64,000 nt of DNA from Pseudoxanthomonas sp. CF125 (GCF_900104085.1 NZ_FNLD01000001.1:1904331-1968330), one strand, 5' to 3'. Shown: positions 11,242-22,017, counted from the first letter of the stretch. Translations and numbers: made by a program. Notes: generated by a model from the sequence alone, not told the origin.

Positions 11242-11432
11242 ATCCGGCCGCTTCGGCCGACTAACGCGGACGACACGACGCTTGCATCGCAGCATCTTGC
11301 CACCCTTGTCCGACTGCATGTGCCGTTGGTATCGGACACGGCTTGCAAGTGTGGTGTGGTTCAATGTTCCATGGCATTCATGAACCCACGCAACTGCAAT
11401 ATGGCAGGTGCTCCGGCAGTGGAGGCATGCCC

Positions 11433-12995
11433 ATGAATCCTGCCGACAGCGCCACCTGGGCGCAGGCCCAGCAGCACGTGGCTGCGCGCCGCTGGGACCA
11501 GGCCGCCGCGCAACTGCAGACTCTGCTGCGCGCCCATTCCGATGCGGCCCCCGTGCGGCTGCTATTGGCCGGGGTGATCCTGGCCCAAGGCGGCGTGCGC
11601 GGTGCCGCCGAACAACTGATCGCCACGCTGCCGTCGCTGCCCGCGGATATGCATTTGATCTGCCGCGTGGCCCAGTCGCTCGCCAAGCTCGGTGAAACGA
11701 CCGCTACGCTCCAATGCCTGCAGCATCCGGAAATCGCGCGCAGCCGCTCGGGCCCGGCTTTGCTGGCCCTGGCCCATGTGCGTCAGGGCCTGGGCCAGCA
11801 TGAACAAGCATTGGCACTGATGGAACGCGCGCGCGCGGCGGGGCTGAACGATGCCGATTTCCTCTATTTCCACGCACTGCAACTGCAATTCAACGGGCGC
11901 ATCGCCGAGGCCGAAGCCGAACTGGAATCCTGTCTGGCCAAAGGCCCCAGTTTCGGCCGCGCTTCGCTGACCCTGGCCCGCATCCGCCGCCAGACCGCAG
12001 ACAGCAACCACCTCGACACGTTGCGCGCGCGTCTGACGCTGGTGCCGCAGGGCGGCGAGGATCACGCCGCCGTCGAATTCGCGCTGCACAAGGAGCTCGA
12101 CGATATTGGCTGCCATGACCAGGCATGGGAAGCGCTGCAACGGGGCAACGACATCATGCACCAGCGCCTGGGCTACGACGCGAATGCCGAGGAAGCGGTG
12201 TTCGATGCGCTGATCGAGCGGTTCCCGCAACCGTCGCAAGTGGCAGAAGCCGCGCCGGCCAACGGCCCGCAACCGATCTTCATCGTCGGCATGCCGCGCT
12301 CGGGCACGACCCTGCTCGAACGGATCGTCGGCAACCACTCACAAGTCGCACCGGTCGGCGAGCTGGCCGACCTGCCGAAGCAATTGCGCTGGACTGCGGA
12401 TCGCCATGGTCACCCGCTATTGGACCTGCCCCTGCTGGAAGCCACGCGGACGCTGGATGCGGCCCTGCTGGGCAAGCGTTACCTGCAGCAGACCCAGTGG
12501 CGCGCCGGCGACCGTCGTTATTACGTGGACAAATTGCCGCCCAACTTCATGTTGGTGGGTTTCATTCGCCAGGCGCTGCCGCAAGCCAAGATCCTGCACA
12601 TGGTCCGCGAACCGGTGGAGGTCTGCTTCTCCAATTACCGCGCGCTGTTCGGCGATGCCTACGCCTACAGTTACGATCTTGAATCGCTGGCCCACCACTA
12701 CCGCCAATACCGCAGGCTGATGGCGCACTGGCACCAGGTCGCGCCCGGTTTCGTGCTGGATGTCGCCTACGATGCACTGGTGCGGGACACCGATTCGACG
12801 GCGCGTCGCGTGCTCGATTTCTGCGGGCTTCCGTTCCAAGCCCAATGCCTGGACACCGCCGGCAACCGCGCACCGGTGGCGACCCTCAGCAGCGCCCAGG
12901 TCCGCGCGCCGATCCATCAGCGCGCATCGGGCGAGTGGCGTCGCTATGCCGGACCGCTGCTGCCGCTGCAGCGCGCGCTTGCCGCAGCCGACTGA
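11433..12995 (+). CDS. TPR-containing sulfotransferase family protein
   Basis: It has 520 residues from MNPADSATWAQAQ, with GGAGG 7 bases upstream. The N-terminal 230 residues or so form tetratricopeptide-like helical repeats (WDQAAAQLQTLLRAH, LGQHEQALALMERARAAG, GRIAEAEAELESCLAKG). The C-terminal half is a sulfotransferase: FIVGMPRSGTTLLERIVGNH at about residues 283-302 is the 5'-phosphosulfate-binding loop for PAPS, and KILHMVREPVEVCFSNYR carries the 3'-phosphate-binding Arg/Ser pair. The family moves sulfate from PAPS to a sugar, peptide or small molecule; the acceptor is unknown here. It is convergent with TonB receptor 2 and divergent from the winged-helix regulator. A substrate link to the receptors is suggested by position only. 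Confidence 0.88.
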   Translation: MNPADSATWAQAQQHVAARRWDQAAAQLQTLLRAHSDAAPVRLLLAGVILAQGGVRGAAEQLIATLPSLPADMHLICRVAQSLAKLGETTATLQCLQHPEIARSRSGPALLALAHVRQGLGQHEQALALMERARAAGLNDADFLYFHALQLQFNGRIAEAEAELESCLAKGPSFGRASLTLARIRRQTADSNHLDTLRARLTLVPQGGEDHAAVEFALHKELDDIGCHDQAWEALQRGNDIMHQRLGYDANAEEAVFDALIERFPQPSQVAEAAPANGPQPIFIVGMPRSGTTLLERIVGNHSQVAPVGELADLPKQLRWTADRHGHPLLDLPLLEATRTLDAALLGKRYLQQTQWRAGDRRYYVDKLPPNFMLVGFIRQALPQAKILHMVREPVEVCFSNYRALFGDAYAYSYDLESLAHHYRQYRRLMAHWHQVAPGFVLDVAYDALVRDTDSTARRVLDFCGLPFQAQCLDTAGNRAPVATLSSAQVRAPIHQRASGEWRRYAGPLLPLQRALAAAD

Positions 12996-12996
12996 A

Positions 12997-13020
12997 GGAA
13001 GGCCGTACCGGCGGCCTTCC
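12997..13020. terminator. Hairpin between convergent sulfotransferase and receptor 2 genes
   Basis: GGAAGGCC/GGCCTTCC form an 8-bp stem with an 8-base loop, 2 bases after the sulfotransferase stop. There is no T tract on either side, so termination is uncertain. Confidence 0.35.
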
Positions 13021-13028
13021 GGTTGGCT

Positions 13029-15833
13029 TCAATTGTTGGTTCCGAAATCGATCCGGTACTGGACCCAGAACGCCCGCCCGTAACCGTTGTAGGCGAAGAT
13101 GTTGTAGAACGGCGGTGCGAAACCCTGCGAGCCGTCGTAGGTACGGTCGAACGGCGGCTTGGTATTGAGCACATTGTTCACGGTCAGGCTGAGCGCGCTC
13201 TTTTCGGTCAAGTCGTAGCTCACGCTCAGGTTGTACAGCATGTGCGGGCCAACCCTGCCCTGACTGGTGCCGGGCGTGGTGTCGACACCGAACTGGGCTG
13301 CGTAGTTGGGCGTGGAACCGTAGCGGATGCCATGCAGGTTGGCCGACCAGTCGTTCTTCTGCCAGCTGATGTCGCCGGTCAGCACGCTCTTGAATTCCGC
13401 GCTCAGCGCCTGCTGCGGCGACAGCAGGTCGGTTTCCGGATCGCCGGGAAAAGTAACGGTGGTGTGGTCCAGGGTCAGGTTGTAGTCCAGGCCGAAGCCG
13501 AACTCGCCCCAGCGGCCCCAATCGAAACGCGCGCTGCCGCCTGCGGTGATGCCGCTGATCTGTTCTTCGGCGATGTTGATCGCCTTGATGGTCACCAGCT
13601 GCACCGATTCGCTGAGCAGGGGATTGGCGTTGAGCGGTCCGCGCTGGATACGCGACAGCGCATCCACGCAAGTGGGCGAGTTGATGTCCAACCGCCCTTG
13701 CCGGCACTCGTTCTCGTCGAACAACGTGCGCGAGAAGGATTGCGGCAGCACTTCGTCCTCGATGCGGACGTTGTAGTAGTCGGCGCGCAGCTCATAGCGG
13801 TCGCTGGGCGACCAGACGAAACCGAAGCCGTAGGACTTGGCGGTGATCGATTTCAGATCCGGGTTCGCCACCTGCACGCCTTCCAGCGACAGCCCCTCGA
13901 ACGGGCACTCGGGATTCGGCCCGTAGGTTTCGCACTTGTAGTAGTCGGTCTGCGAGGAGAAGAAACCGTTGCCGCCGGTGAACACATAGCCCATGTCCGG
14001 GGCGCGGAACGCGGTGGCATAGTTGGCGCGCAGCAGCAGGCTGTCGACCGGCCGGAATTCCAGGCCCACCTTGTAAGTGGCCTTGGCGTCGGATCCGGCG
14101 CGGATGTTCTTGTAGGAATCGTAGCGGCCGGAAACGCTGGCAGTCAGCGACTTCAGCAACGGGATGCTGAACTCCACGCCGACCGCGCGGTTGGCGCGGT
14201 TTCCGCTGCCGCTGGTGCCGCTGAGTCCGAAGTAGTCGTCGCCGCTGACGCCCGGATCCACCGGATTGTCCCAGTGCTGATATCCCAATTGGAACACGCC
14301 CGCCACGCCCACCGAACCGGCGGGCAGTTGGAACAGATCGGGATTGGTGACCTGCACGTTGAAGTTGTGGGTCCAGGTGGAAGAGGTGTTGCGCAAGTTG
14401 CCGGAGAACGCGCGGAACTGCTCCGGCGTGATCGACTGGTAGAACGCCAGCTTGTTGGGCTCGTACACCGGATAGCCGTAGTAGGTTCCCAGTTGCGGAC
14501 CCAGGAACTGCTCCTGGAAGAAGGCGTCCATCTCGTCCACCAGCGGCCACAGCTGGTCGGATTTCACTTCGTAGCCGGAGCGGCTGTAGTAGACGTCGTA
14601 GTCCCAGTTCGAATCGCCGATGGTGCCGTTGACGCCCAGGGCGATGTTGTAGGAGCGTGAATCGGTGGTGAAGTTGGTGATGCCCTGTTCCTCCGGCGAG
14701 AAGATGTGCTGATAGGTTTCCAGGGTCTGTTCGGTCTGGTTCCAGATGTAGCCGTCGGTGCCGTCGTTGTAGTTGGGGATCCAGAAGCGGGAACCGGAGT
14801 CGTTCTTCGCCTCGTTTTTTCCATACAGGATGCTGGTGTAGAAATTGGCGTTGTCGCCCATCCGCAAGTTGGAATTGAAGTAGGCAGACACTCCCTGTTC
14901 CTCGTTCAACAGCGTGGCGTAGCCGGGCTGGGCGCGGCTGCCGCAGAAGAAGCCGCGGCCGGGACGGAAATCGCGCATGGTGGTGCCGTCGAAATTGGCC
15001 GCCACGTTGTCGCAGCCCACGCCCGGGTCGTCGTACTGGCCGGTGAAACCGTTGAGGATGATGAAGGTGCGGCTGCCGTAGCGCAGGTTGGGGTTGGGGT
15101 TGTCGTCGGTGGTGTCGGTGAAATCCCGCTGCCGCATGTAGATGGGATCCTGATGGCTGTATTGCAGGCCATAGGTGATGTCCAGATTGTCCCAGGCCTT
15201 GCCGCCGGTCAGTTGCAGGCGCTCGTTGTCGCCGCCGCCGCCGGAGTAGCCGCCGACCCGCGCGTCCAGCTGCATCCCGTCCAGCCGCTTCTTCAGAATG
15301 ATGTTGACCACGCCGGCGATGGCGGCCGAACCGTAGATCGAGGATTGGTTGCCGGGCAGGATCTCGATCCGCTCCACCATCGCGGTGGGAATGCTGGTCA
15401 GGTCGGTGAAGTTGCTCTGGCCGTTGTAGAGCAGCGGGTAGTCGGCCAACGGCCGGCCGTCCATCAGGATCAGGGTGAAGCTGGGCGACAGGCCCAGCAG
15501 GCTGATGGTGGTAGCGTTGGAAGTGAAGCTGCCCGCGTACTGGTTGTCCTGCACCGCGCCGGTCGCCAACGGCTGCGCGCGCAGCACGTCGGAGACGTTG
15601 CGGAAGCCCTGGCGCTGGATGTCCTCGGCGCTGATGGTGATCACCGGCGAAGCGGTTTCCAGTTGCGCGCGAGGAATGCGCGAACCGGTGACCAGTATGC
15701 GGTCGAGTTCGGTGGCGTCTTCGTCTTGGTCGGCGTCCGCCTGGCTGGCGGCTTCCTGCGCATGTACGGTGGTGGCGGCCAACGGCCACGCCAATGCGGC
15801 GCAGATGGCGGTGGCCAGTAGTTTGCGGTTCAT
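13029..15833 (-). CDS. TonB-dependent outer-membrane receptor 2
   Basis: This is a 934-residue outer-membrane transporter. The signal peptide ends VHA-Q. The plug has LVTGSRIPRAQLETASPVIT, LILMDGRPLADYP and ILPGNQSSIYGSAAIAGVVN, followed by a long aromatic-rich barrel ending WVQYRIDFGTNN. AAGGGG stands 6 bases before the ATG. The plug opening LDRILVTGSRIPRAQLETAS is very like that of receptor 1, which marks a shared Oar-like/receptor subfamily. No dedicated regulator lies upstream; the nearest are the AraC and winged-helix genes beyond the sulfotransferase. Barrel cysteines (CETYGPNPEC, CRQGRL...SPTC) again suggest surface disulfides. The substrate is unknown. Confidence 0.93.
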   Translation of the reverse strand: MNRKLLATAICAALAWPLAATTVHAQEAASQADADQDEDATELDRILVTGSRIPRAQLETASPVITISAEDIQRQGFRNVSDVLRAQPLATGAVQDNQYAGSFTSNATTISLLGLSPSFTLILMDGRPLADYPLLYNGQSNFTDLTSIPTAMVERIEILPGNQSSIYGSAAIAGVVNIILKKRLDGMQLDARVGGYSGGGGDNERLQLTGGKAWDNLDITYGLQYSHQDPIYMRQRDFTDTTDDNPNPNLRYGSRTFIILNGFTGQYDDPGVGCDNVAANFDGTTMRDFRPGRGFFCGSRAQPGYATLLNEEQGVSAYFNSNLRMGDNANFYTSILYGKNEAKNDSGSRFWIPNYNDGTDGYIWNQTEQTLETYQHIFSPEEQGITNFTTDSRSYNIALGVNGTIGDSNWDYDVYYSRSGYEVKSDQLWPLVDEMDAFFQEQFLGPQLGTYYGYPVYEPNKLAFYQSITPEQFRAFSGNLRNTSSTWTHNFNVQVTNPDLFQLPAGSVGVAGVFQLGYQHWDNPVDPGVSGDDYFGLSGTSGSGNRANRAVGVEFSIPLLKSLTASVSGRYDSYKNIRAGSDAKATYKVGLEFRPVDSLLLRANYATAFRAPDMGYVFTGGNGFFSSQTDYYKCETYGPNPECPFEGLSLEGVQVANPDLKSITAKSYGFGFVWSPSDRYELRADYYNVRIEDEVLPQSFSRTLFDENECRQGRLDINSPTCVDALSRIQRGPLNANPLLSESVQLVTIKAINIAEEQISGITAGGSARFDWGRWGEFGFGLDYNLTLDHTTVTFPGDPETDLLSPQQALSAEFKSVLTGDISWQKNDWSANLHGIRYGSTPNYAAQFGVDTTPGTSQGRVGPHMLYNLSVSYDLTEKSALSLTVNNVLNTKPPFDRTYDGSQGFAPPFYNIFAYNGYGRAFWVQYRIDFGTNN

Positions 15834-16017
15834 GGTGTCCCCTTACCTGTTCGAAACGAGTCGCACGGTGTGCGTATTCGTACGATGGCATGCAGGCGGG
15901 GAGACCCAGTTGATCCGGATTGCTGTAGTGGTTGACGCGGATTGTCGCGATTGCCGAAGATTTAACAGCTGCGGCGCCCTCGGCTCCGGTAACCGGCGTG
16001 GGACGATCGACGCGTGG

Positions 16018-16716
16018 TCAGTGCGGATCGTCGTTGCGCGCAGCCGTCCTCAACGTGGTGAGCCCGATCAATCGCGACACCACCAGGGCGATGTACATCA
16101 CTCCGGCGAAGGATTCGAACATCACCAGCGCGCGCGCCTCGGGCCGCACCGGAACGATGTCGCTCAGGCCCACGCTGGACAGCACGCTGAAACTCAGGAA
16201 CAGCAACTCCATCCAGGTGCGCGGATCCTGCGGATTGACCGCCGCGATGAAGCTGCCCGGATACCACTGCTGGCATACCGAATAAGCGAAAGCGAACGCC
16301 CAGGCCAGCAGAGTGAAGGTGGCGCCCGCCGCATACAGTTCGTCGCGGGTGACCCGGTGGTCCTGCAGCATGTAGACGGTGAGGCTCGCGGCCGTATAGA
16401 AATAGAGCGCGCCTTCCAGCAGATGCGCGTAGACCAGCAACCCGGGCGTCTGCGCCCATGCGGAAAGCAGCGACAACACCACCGCCGGCACCGCGATGCA
16501 CCAGGCGATCCAGTTGATCGAGGCGCTGCGGTTGACCACCCACAGCGCCAGTGCCAGCACCAGGATGCCGAAGGCGCCGAACACGGCGCGACCGGCCTGG
16601 GTGTCCTCCATCGCCGGGTACAGCAGCACGCCGCCGAGCTGCACCAGCAGCAGGAAGGCGGACGGATGCCGGCGCGCGGTGACCAGCCAGCGCAGCCAGG
16701 CCGACGACAGGGTCAT
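16018..16716 (-). CDS. Ion-channel-like membrane protein with degenerate selectivity filter
   Basis: It has 232 residues and about six membrane segments, for example LVQLGGVLLYPAM, GAFGILVLALALWVV and WIAWCIAVPAVVLSLL. The C-terminal third looks like the pore unit of the two-helix ion-channel superfamily: helix, pore loop LLFLSFSVLSSVGLSDIVPV, then helix MFESFAGVMYIALVVSRLIGL. The canonical K+ filter is TVGYGD; here it is SVGLSD, so selectivity may differ or be lost. The gene is the last of a minus-strand group of three (lipoprotein, tiny membrane protein, this gene), with a 40-base gap holding two TTCATYTGAAGTG copies. No strong ribosome site is visible. Confidence 0.78.
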   Translation of the reverse strand: MTLSSAWLRWLVTARRHPSAFLLLVQLGGVLLYPAMEDTQAGRAVFGAFGILVLALALWVVNRSASINWIAWCIAVPAVVLSLLSAWAQTPGLLVYAHLLEGALYFYTAASLTVYMLQDHRVTRDELYAAGATFTLLAWAFAFAYSVCQQWYPGSFIAAVNPQDPRTWMELLFLSFSVLSSVGLSDIVPVRPEARALVMFESFAGVMYIALVVSRLIGLTTLRTAARNDDPH

Positions 16717-16756
16717 GCGTGACGTTTCATCTGAAGTGTCATTCTGAAATGGCGCT

Positions 16757-16921
16757 TCATTTGAAGTGGTATACCAGCGCGTAGTACACCACGTAGACCC
16801 ACGACAGCAGGCCGTGGATCACCGCCCACAGCAGCGACTTGTTGGCGCTCCATGAAATGGTGATCGCCAGCGCCGTGCCGAAGCCGATGCCGGCCTTGGC
16901 GACCGTGGCGCCCCCGCTCAC
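16757..16921 (-). CDS. Small two-helix membrane protein (54 aa), GTG start overlapping the upstream stop
   Basis: The GTG at 16921 overlaps the TGA of the DUF4136 lipoprotein gene as GTGA, a classic translational-coupling arrangement. The frame gives 54 residues ending TGA at 16757. Two hydrophobic helices are evident: IGFGTALAITISW and LLWAVIHGLLSWVYVVYYALVY, with a polar turn SANKS between them. I do not recognise a family. Its place between a lipoprotein and a channel-like protein suggests a membrane partner of either, which is inference. The end of the frame shares a TTCATTTGAAGTG element that recurs just before the next gene. Confidence 0.62.
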   Translation of the reverse strand: MSGGATVAKAGIGFGTALAITISWSANKSLLWAVIHGLLSWVYVVYYALVYHFK

Positions 16922-17514
16922 GGCTGCACCGCAGGTACGGCGCTGCCGGCCCGGTACGGGTAGCGGGCGAAGATATCGGCCAGGGTCGAATCGATCCGTG
17001 CGGCGCGCTCGGCGGGCTTGAGCTTGGCCACGCGACCCACCGCGATGCCTTCCCAGACCAGGCGGTTCTTCTGCCGGTCCACCAGATCCACGTTGAGCGT
17101 GCCTTCGGTGTACTGATGCACCTGGGTCTGATCGCGCCAATAGGGCATGGCGAAGTAAGCGCGGGCCCGGTAGCTGTAGTAATAGTTGTAGTCGACGGTC
17201 GGGTAAGAGGTGACGTCGGTGCGTTCCTGCATGTACGCGTTGAGATTCACCCACAGATCGGGCTGCTGGGTGGTGTAGGTATAGCCGCGCGATTCCAGCT
17301 GCGCGCGCGTGGCGGCCTTGATGCGGTCGGTGGTGGGCGTGGCGTAGCCTTCCTTCTCCAGCGCCAGCGGCGTGTAGAAACCGAAGGTGCGGTAGCTGCC
17401 GAAATCCGCTTCCGGATCGGCCTCGCTGGTGATGCGCGGACCGGTGGCGCAAGCGGCCAGCAACAAGGCCAGCGCACCCAGCATTGCGAGAGTGAAACGT
17501 CTTTGAACCTGCAT
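16918..17514 (-). CDS. DUF4136 lipoprotein
   Basis: It has 198 residues from MQVQRRFTL. GGAG lies 8 bases before this ATG; an ATG two codons earlier is too close to the ribosome site. A lipobox LLAAC gives a lipidated Cys22. The mature part begins ATGPRITSEADPEADFGSYRTF, the typical DUF4136 opening, and later has WVNLNAYMQERTD, a Tyr-rich DYNYYYSYRARAYF, YTEGTLNVDLVD and RLVWEGIAVGRV. Members are periplasmic lipoproteins of unknown function. It leads the three-gene operon with the 54-residue membrane protein and the channel-like protein. Confidence 0.85.
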   Translation of the reverse strand: MQVQRRFTLAMLGALALLLAACATGPRITSEADPEADFGSYRTFGFYTPLALEKEGYATPTTDRIKAATRAQLESRGYTYTTQQPDLWVNLNAYMQERTDVTSYPTVDYNYYYSYRARAYFAMPYWRDQTQVHQYTEGTLNVDLVDRQKNRLVWEGIAVGRVAKLKPAERAARIDSTLADIFARYPYRAGSAVPAVQP

Positions 17515-17594
17515 GGCCATATCTCCTGGGCTTCCGTGGTGGACAGAACCTAGCACCGGTTCATTCGTCCTCGGTGAAGGTACGCGGCAGGCCG

Positions 17595-17617
17595 GGGGAA
17601 GGTCGCAGACCTTCCCC
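17595..17617. terminator. Hairpin downstream of thiC
   Basis: GGGGAAGGTC/GACCTTCCCC make a perfect 10-bp stem with a GCA loop, 8 bases after the thiC stop. It lacks a T tract, so it may act as an RNA 3'-end stabiliser or a weak terminator. Confidence 0.45.
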
Positions 17618-17624
17618 ACTCCGT

Positions 17625-19565
<1,941 letters not shown>

Positions 19566-19579
19566 TCATGGGCGTCCTG

Positions 19580-19668
19580 CGAAGCTTCCCTACGCCGGTC
19601 TTAACCGGATCAGGTTCGAAGGGTCTGTCTCAACCGCCGCCCCACCGGGCCGGCGATACCCCCGCTTC
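19580..19668 (-). promoter_or_regulatory. TPP riboswitch (THI element) upstream of thiC
   Basis: On the minus strand the conserved THI core is read: GGGGGTATCGCCGGCCC, GGTTGAGACAGACCCTTCGA, then ACCTGATCCGGTTAAGACC and GGCGTAGGGAAGC. The CTGATCCGG and CGTAGGGAAGC blocks and the GAGA-containing arm are the ligand-binding parts. Distance and orientation fit control of thiC translation or transcription. I cannot assign the expression platform; no terminator hairpin is obvious between it and the ATG. Confidence 0.93.
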
Positions 19669-19737
19669 GGGGCGAATTAGACCACAAACCGGCGGGGGTC
19701 GCCTTGCGGCGTTGAATCGGATCGCCGGTTCCACGTG

Positions 19738-19762
19738 ACGGGCTTGAGCCCACCCTATGCCT
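19738..19762. repeat. Single unit of palindromic repeat family H
   Basis: GACGGGCTTGAGCCCACC followed by CTATG matches the units at 39621-39650 and 41326-41404. It lies between the TPP riboswitch and the divergent channel gene. Confidence 0.6.
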
Positions 19763-19826
19763 AGGCAATGCCCTCGCCCTGCGGCGACAATCGGCTCTAC
19801 TTCTCCCGGGGCAATCGACTTCCGCT

Positions 19827-21752
19827 ATGTCCGCACCCACACGCATCACCTGGCGCGACCGCCTGCGTTACCGCTTCGAAAACACGCTCTCCCGGGGAAC
19901 CATCGCCATCATCGGCTGGCTGGCGCTGATTTCCCTGAGCATCGTGCTGTTGGCCGCCGTCGTCCTGGCGCTGCTGGGCGTCGGTGCGGATCCGGGCGAT
20001 CCCGGCAGCCGGCTGGGTCTGGTCGAAGGCGGTTGGCAAAGTCTGATGCGTACCCTGGATCCGGGCACGATGTCCGGCGACGAGGGCTGGACCCTGCGCA
20101 TCATGATGCTGCTGGTGACGCTGGGCGGCATCTTCATCGTCAGCATGCTGATCGGCACCATCACTTCCGGTCTGGAGTCGCGGCTGGGCGAACTGCGCAA
20201 GGGCCGCTCGCGGGTGGTCGAATCCAACCACACGCTGATCCTGGGCTGGTCCAGCAAGGTGTTCTCGATCATCGGCGAACTGATCATCGCCAACGAGAAC
20301 CAGAAGAACCCGCGCATCGTGATCCTGGCCGACCGCGACAAGGTCGAGATGGAGGACGATATCCGGGCCAAGCTCCCCAACACCAAGAACACCCGCGTCA
20401 TCTGCCGCAGCGGCGACCCGCTGGACATGGACGACCTGGCCGTCGTCGATCCGCATGCGGCGCGCTCCATCATCGTGCTGGCGCCGGCCACCGATAATCC
20501 CGACATCCACGTGATCAAGTCGGTGCTGGCCATCACCAACAATCCGCACCGGCGCGAAAGCAGCTACCACATCGTCGCCGAAATCCGCGAACCGCATAAC
20601 CTGGAAGCCGCCCACCTGGTAGGCGGCGACGAAGCCGTGTTCGTGCAGGGCTCCGACCTGATCGCCCGCGTGACCGCGCAGACCTGCCGGCAGTCCGGCC
20701 TCAGCGTGGTGTACACGGAACTGCTGGATTTCGACGGCGCCGAGATCTATTTCACCGAGGCGGCCGGATTGGGCGGCAGGACCTACCGCGAAGCGCTGTC
20801 GAGCTACGAGGACTCGGCCGTGATCGGGGTGATGCGCACCCATGGCAAAGTGCTGATCAATCCGCCGATGAACACCATCCTGGCCCGCAACGACAAGATC
20901 ATCGCCATCAGCGAAGACGACGACACCCTGATCCAGTCGACCTCGCCCCCACCCAAACCGGATGCGAGCGCAATCGCCGACAAGGAGAAAGCGGAAGCCT
21001 CCCCGGAACGCACCCTGATCCTGGGCTGGAACGACAAGACCACCGCGGTGATACGCGAACTGGACAACTACGTGGCGCCCGGTTCCGAAATCACCGTCGT
21101 GCGCCGCGCGGATATCGGCAACAGCACCGGCGACTCCGATTGGAAGACGCTGGCGGCGGAACTGCAGCGCCAGCGCCTGCAGGTGATCGAAGGCGACATC
21201 GCCAGCCGCGCCATGCTGGATGCCGTGCAGGTCGCCCAATACCACCACATCATCGTCATGAGCTACAGCCAGCTGCCGATCCAGGAAGCCGATGCCCAGA
21301 CCCTGATCAGTCTGCTGCATTTGCGCAACATCGCCGAGGCCAGCGGCAAACCGCTCAACATCGTCAGCGAGATGATGGACCTGCGCAATCGCGCGCTGGC
21401 GCAGGTCGCGCGCGCCGACGATTTCATCGTCAGCGACTCGCTGGTCAGCCTGATGCTGTCGCAGCTTTCCGAGAACAAGCACCTGGACCGCGTCTTCCGC
21501 CAGCTGTTCAGCGCCGAGGGCTCCGAGGTCTACATCCGTCCCGCCAGCGACTACGTGCTGCCCGGCAGACCCGTGGACTTCTACACCGTGATCGAGGCCG
21601 CGGCGCGGCGCGGCGAAACCGCCATCGGCTATCGTCTGGTCGCACACAGCAACGACCCCGGCCGCGGCTTCGGCGTCACCGTGAACCCGACCAAATCGCA
21701 GCGAGTCGGTTTCTCAGAACACGACAAGATCATCGTGCTGGCCGAGGACTGA
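19827..21752 (+). CDS. CASTOR/POLLUX-type ion channel with two RCK-like domains
   Basis: It has 641 residues. Residues about 20-55 and 90-115 are membrane helices (IAIIGWLALISLSIVLLAAV; IMMLLVTLGGIFIVSMLIG) around a pore region with LDPGTMSGDEGW, the kind of non-GYGD filter seen in bacterial CASTOR/POLLUX relatives. Two Rossmann-like nucleotide-binding domains follow (NHTLILGWSSKVFSIIGEL with VICRSGDPLDMDDL; then RTLILGWNDKTTAVIREL near residue 395). The middle GLGGRTYREAL and DEAVFVQGSDLIARV segments fit the Castor_Poll_mid family. The role is likely ion homeostasis; ion and ligand are not determinable. The start at 19827 lacks a strong ribosome site. It diverges from thiC. Confidence 0.88.
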   Translation: MSAPTRITWRDRLRYRFENTLSRGTIAIIGWLALISLSIVLLAAVVLALLGVGADPGDPGSRLGLVEGGWQSLMRTLDPGTMSGDEGWTLRIMMLLVTLGGIFIVSMLIGTITSGLESRLGELRKGRSRVVESNHTLILGWSSKVFSIIGELIIANENQKNPRIVILADRDKVEMEDDIRAKLPNTKNTRVICRSGDPLDMDDLAVVDPHAARSIIVLAPATDNPDIHVIKSVLAITNNPHRRESSYHIVAEIREPHNLEAAHLVGGDEAVFVQGSDLIARVTAQTCRQSGLSVVYTELLDFDGAEIYFTEAAGLGGRTYREALSSYEDSAVIGVMRTHGKVLINPPMNTILARNDKIIAISEDDDTLIQSTSPPPKPDASAIADKEKAEASPERTLILGWNDKTTAVIRELDNYVAPGSEITVVRRADIGNSTGDSDWKTLAAELQRQRLQVIEGDIASRAMLDAVQVAQYHHIIVMSYSQLPIQEADAQTLISLLHLRNIAEASGKPLNIVSEMMDLRNRALAQVARADDFIVSDSLVSLMLSQLSENKHLDRVFRQLFSAEGSEVYIRPASDYVLPGRPVDFYTVIEAAARRGETAIGYRLVAHSNDPGRGFGVTVNPTKSQRVGFSEHDKIIVLAED

Positions 21753-21756
21753 AGCA

Positions 21757-22017
21757 GTGGCGTCCGGTTCGCGAAGCTTGCTTAAGCCCGCCTTGACCGG
21801 GCCAGGCAAGAACGCACTACCACGAGCGCGTAGCATTGCGCAGAAGACCCCGGCACAGTGGTCGAGAATCCAGCAGTCCGTCAACTCCTGGCTTCAGAGT
21901 CCTTCGAACGCCAAAAGAATGGCGGACACCGCGGCTGCGGCGAAGTCGGCATTCACGCGACAGGGCGCCGGGTTCGCGCACCTGGAGCGCAATCTCAAGA
22001 AAGGCATCGGATGTTGA
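21757..22017 (+). other. Doubtful small reading frame upstream of an unknown gene
   Basis: A GTG-initiated frame of 86 codons lies 4 bases after the channel gene and overlaps the start of the next gene by 7 bases. An internal ATG would give a shorter product, MADTAAAAKSAFTRQ... The composition (Ser, Lys, Arg, Ala) and the lack of a ribosome site make it uncertain. The overlap with the following ATG is the only argument for it. Otherwise the 258 bases hold nothing I can name. Confidence 0.2.

Noticed and set aside
14706-15821. Long plus-strand frame opposite TonB receptor 2
   Set aside because: Antisense shadow with low-complexity composition.
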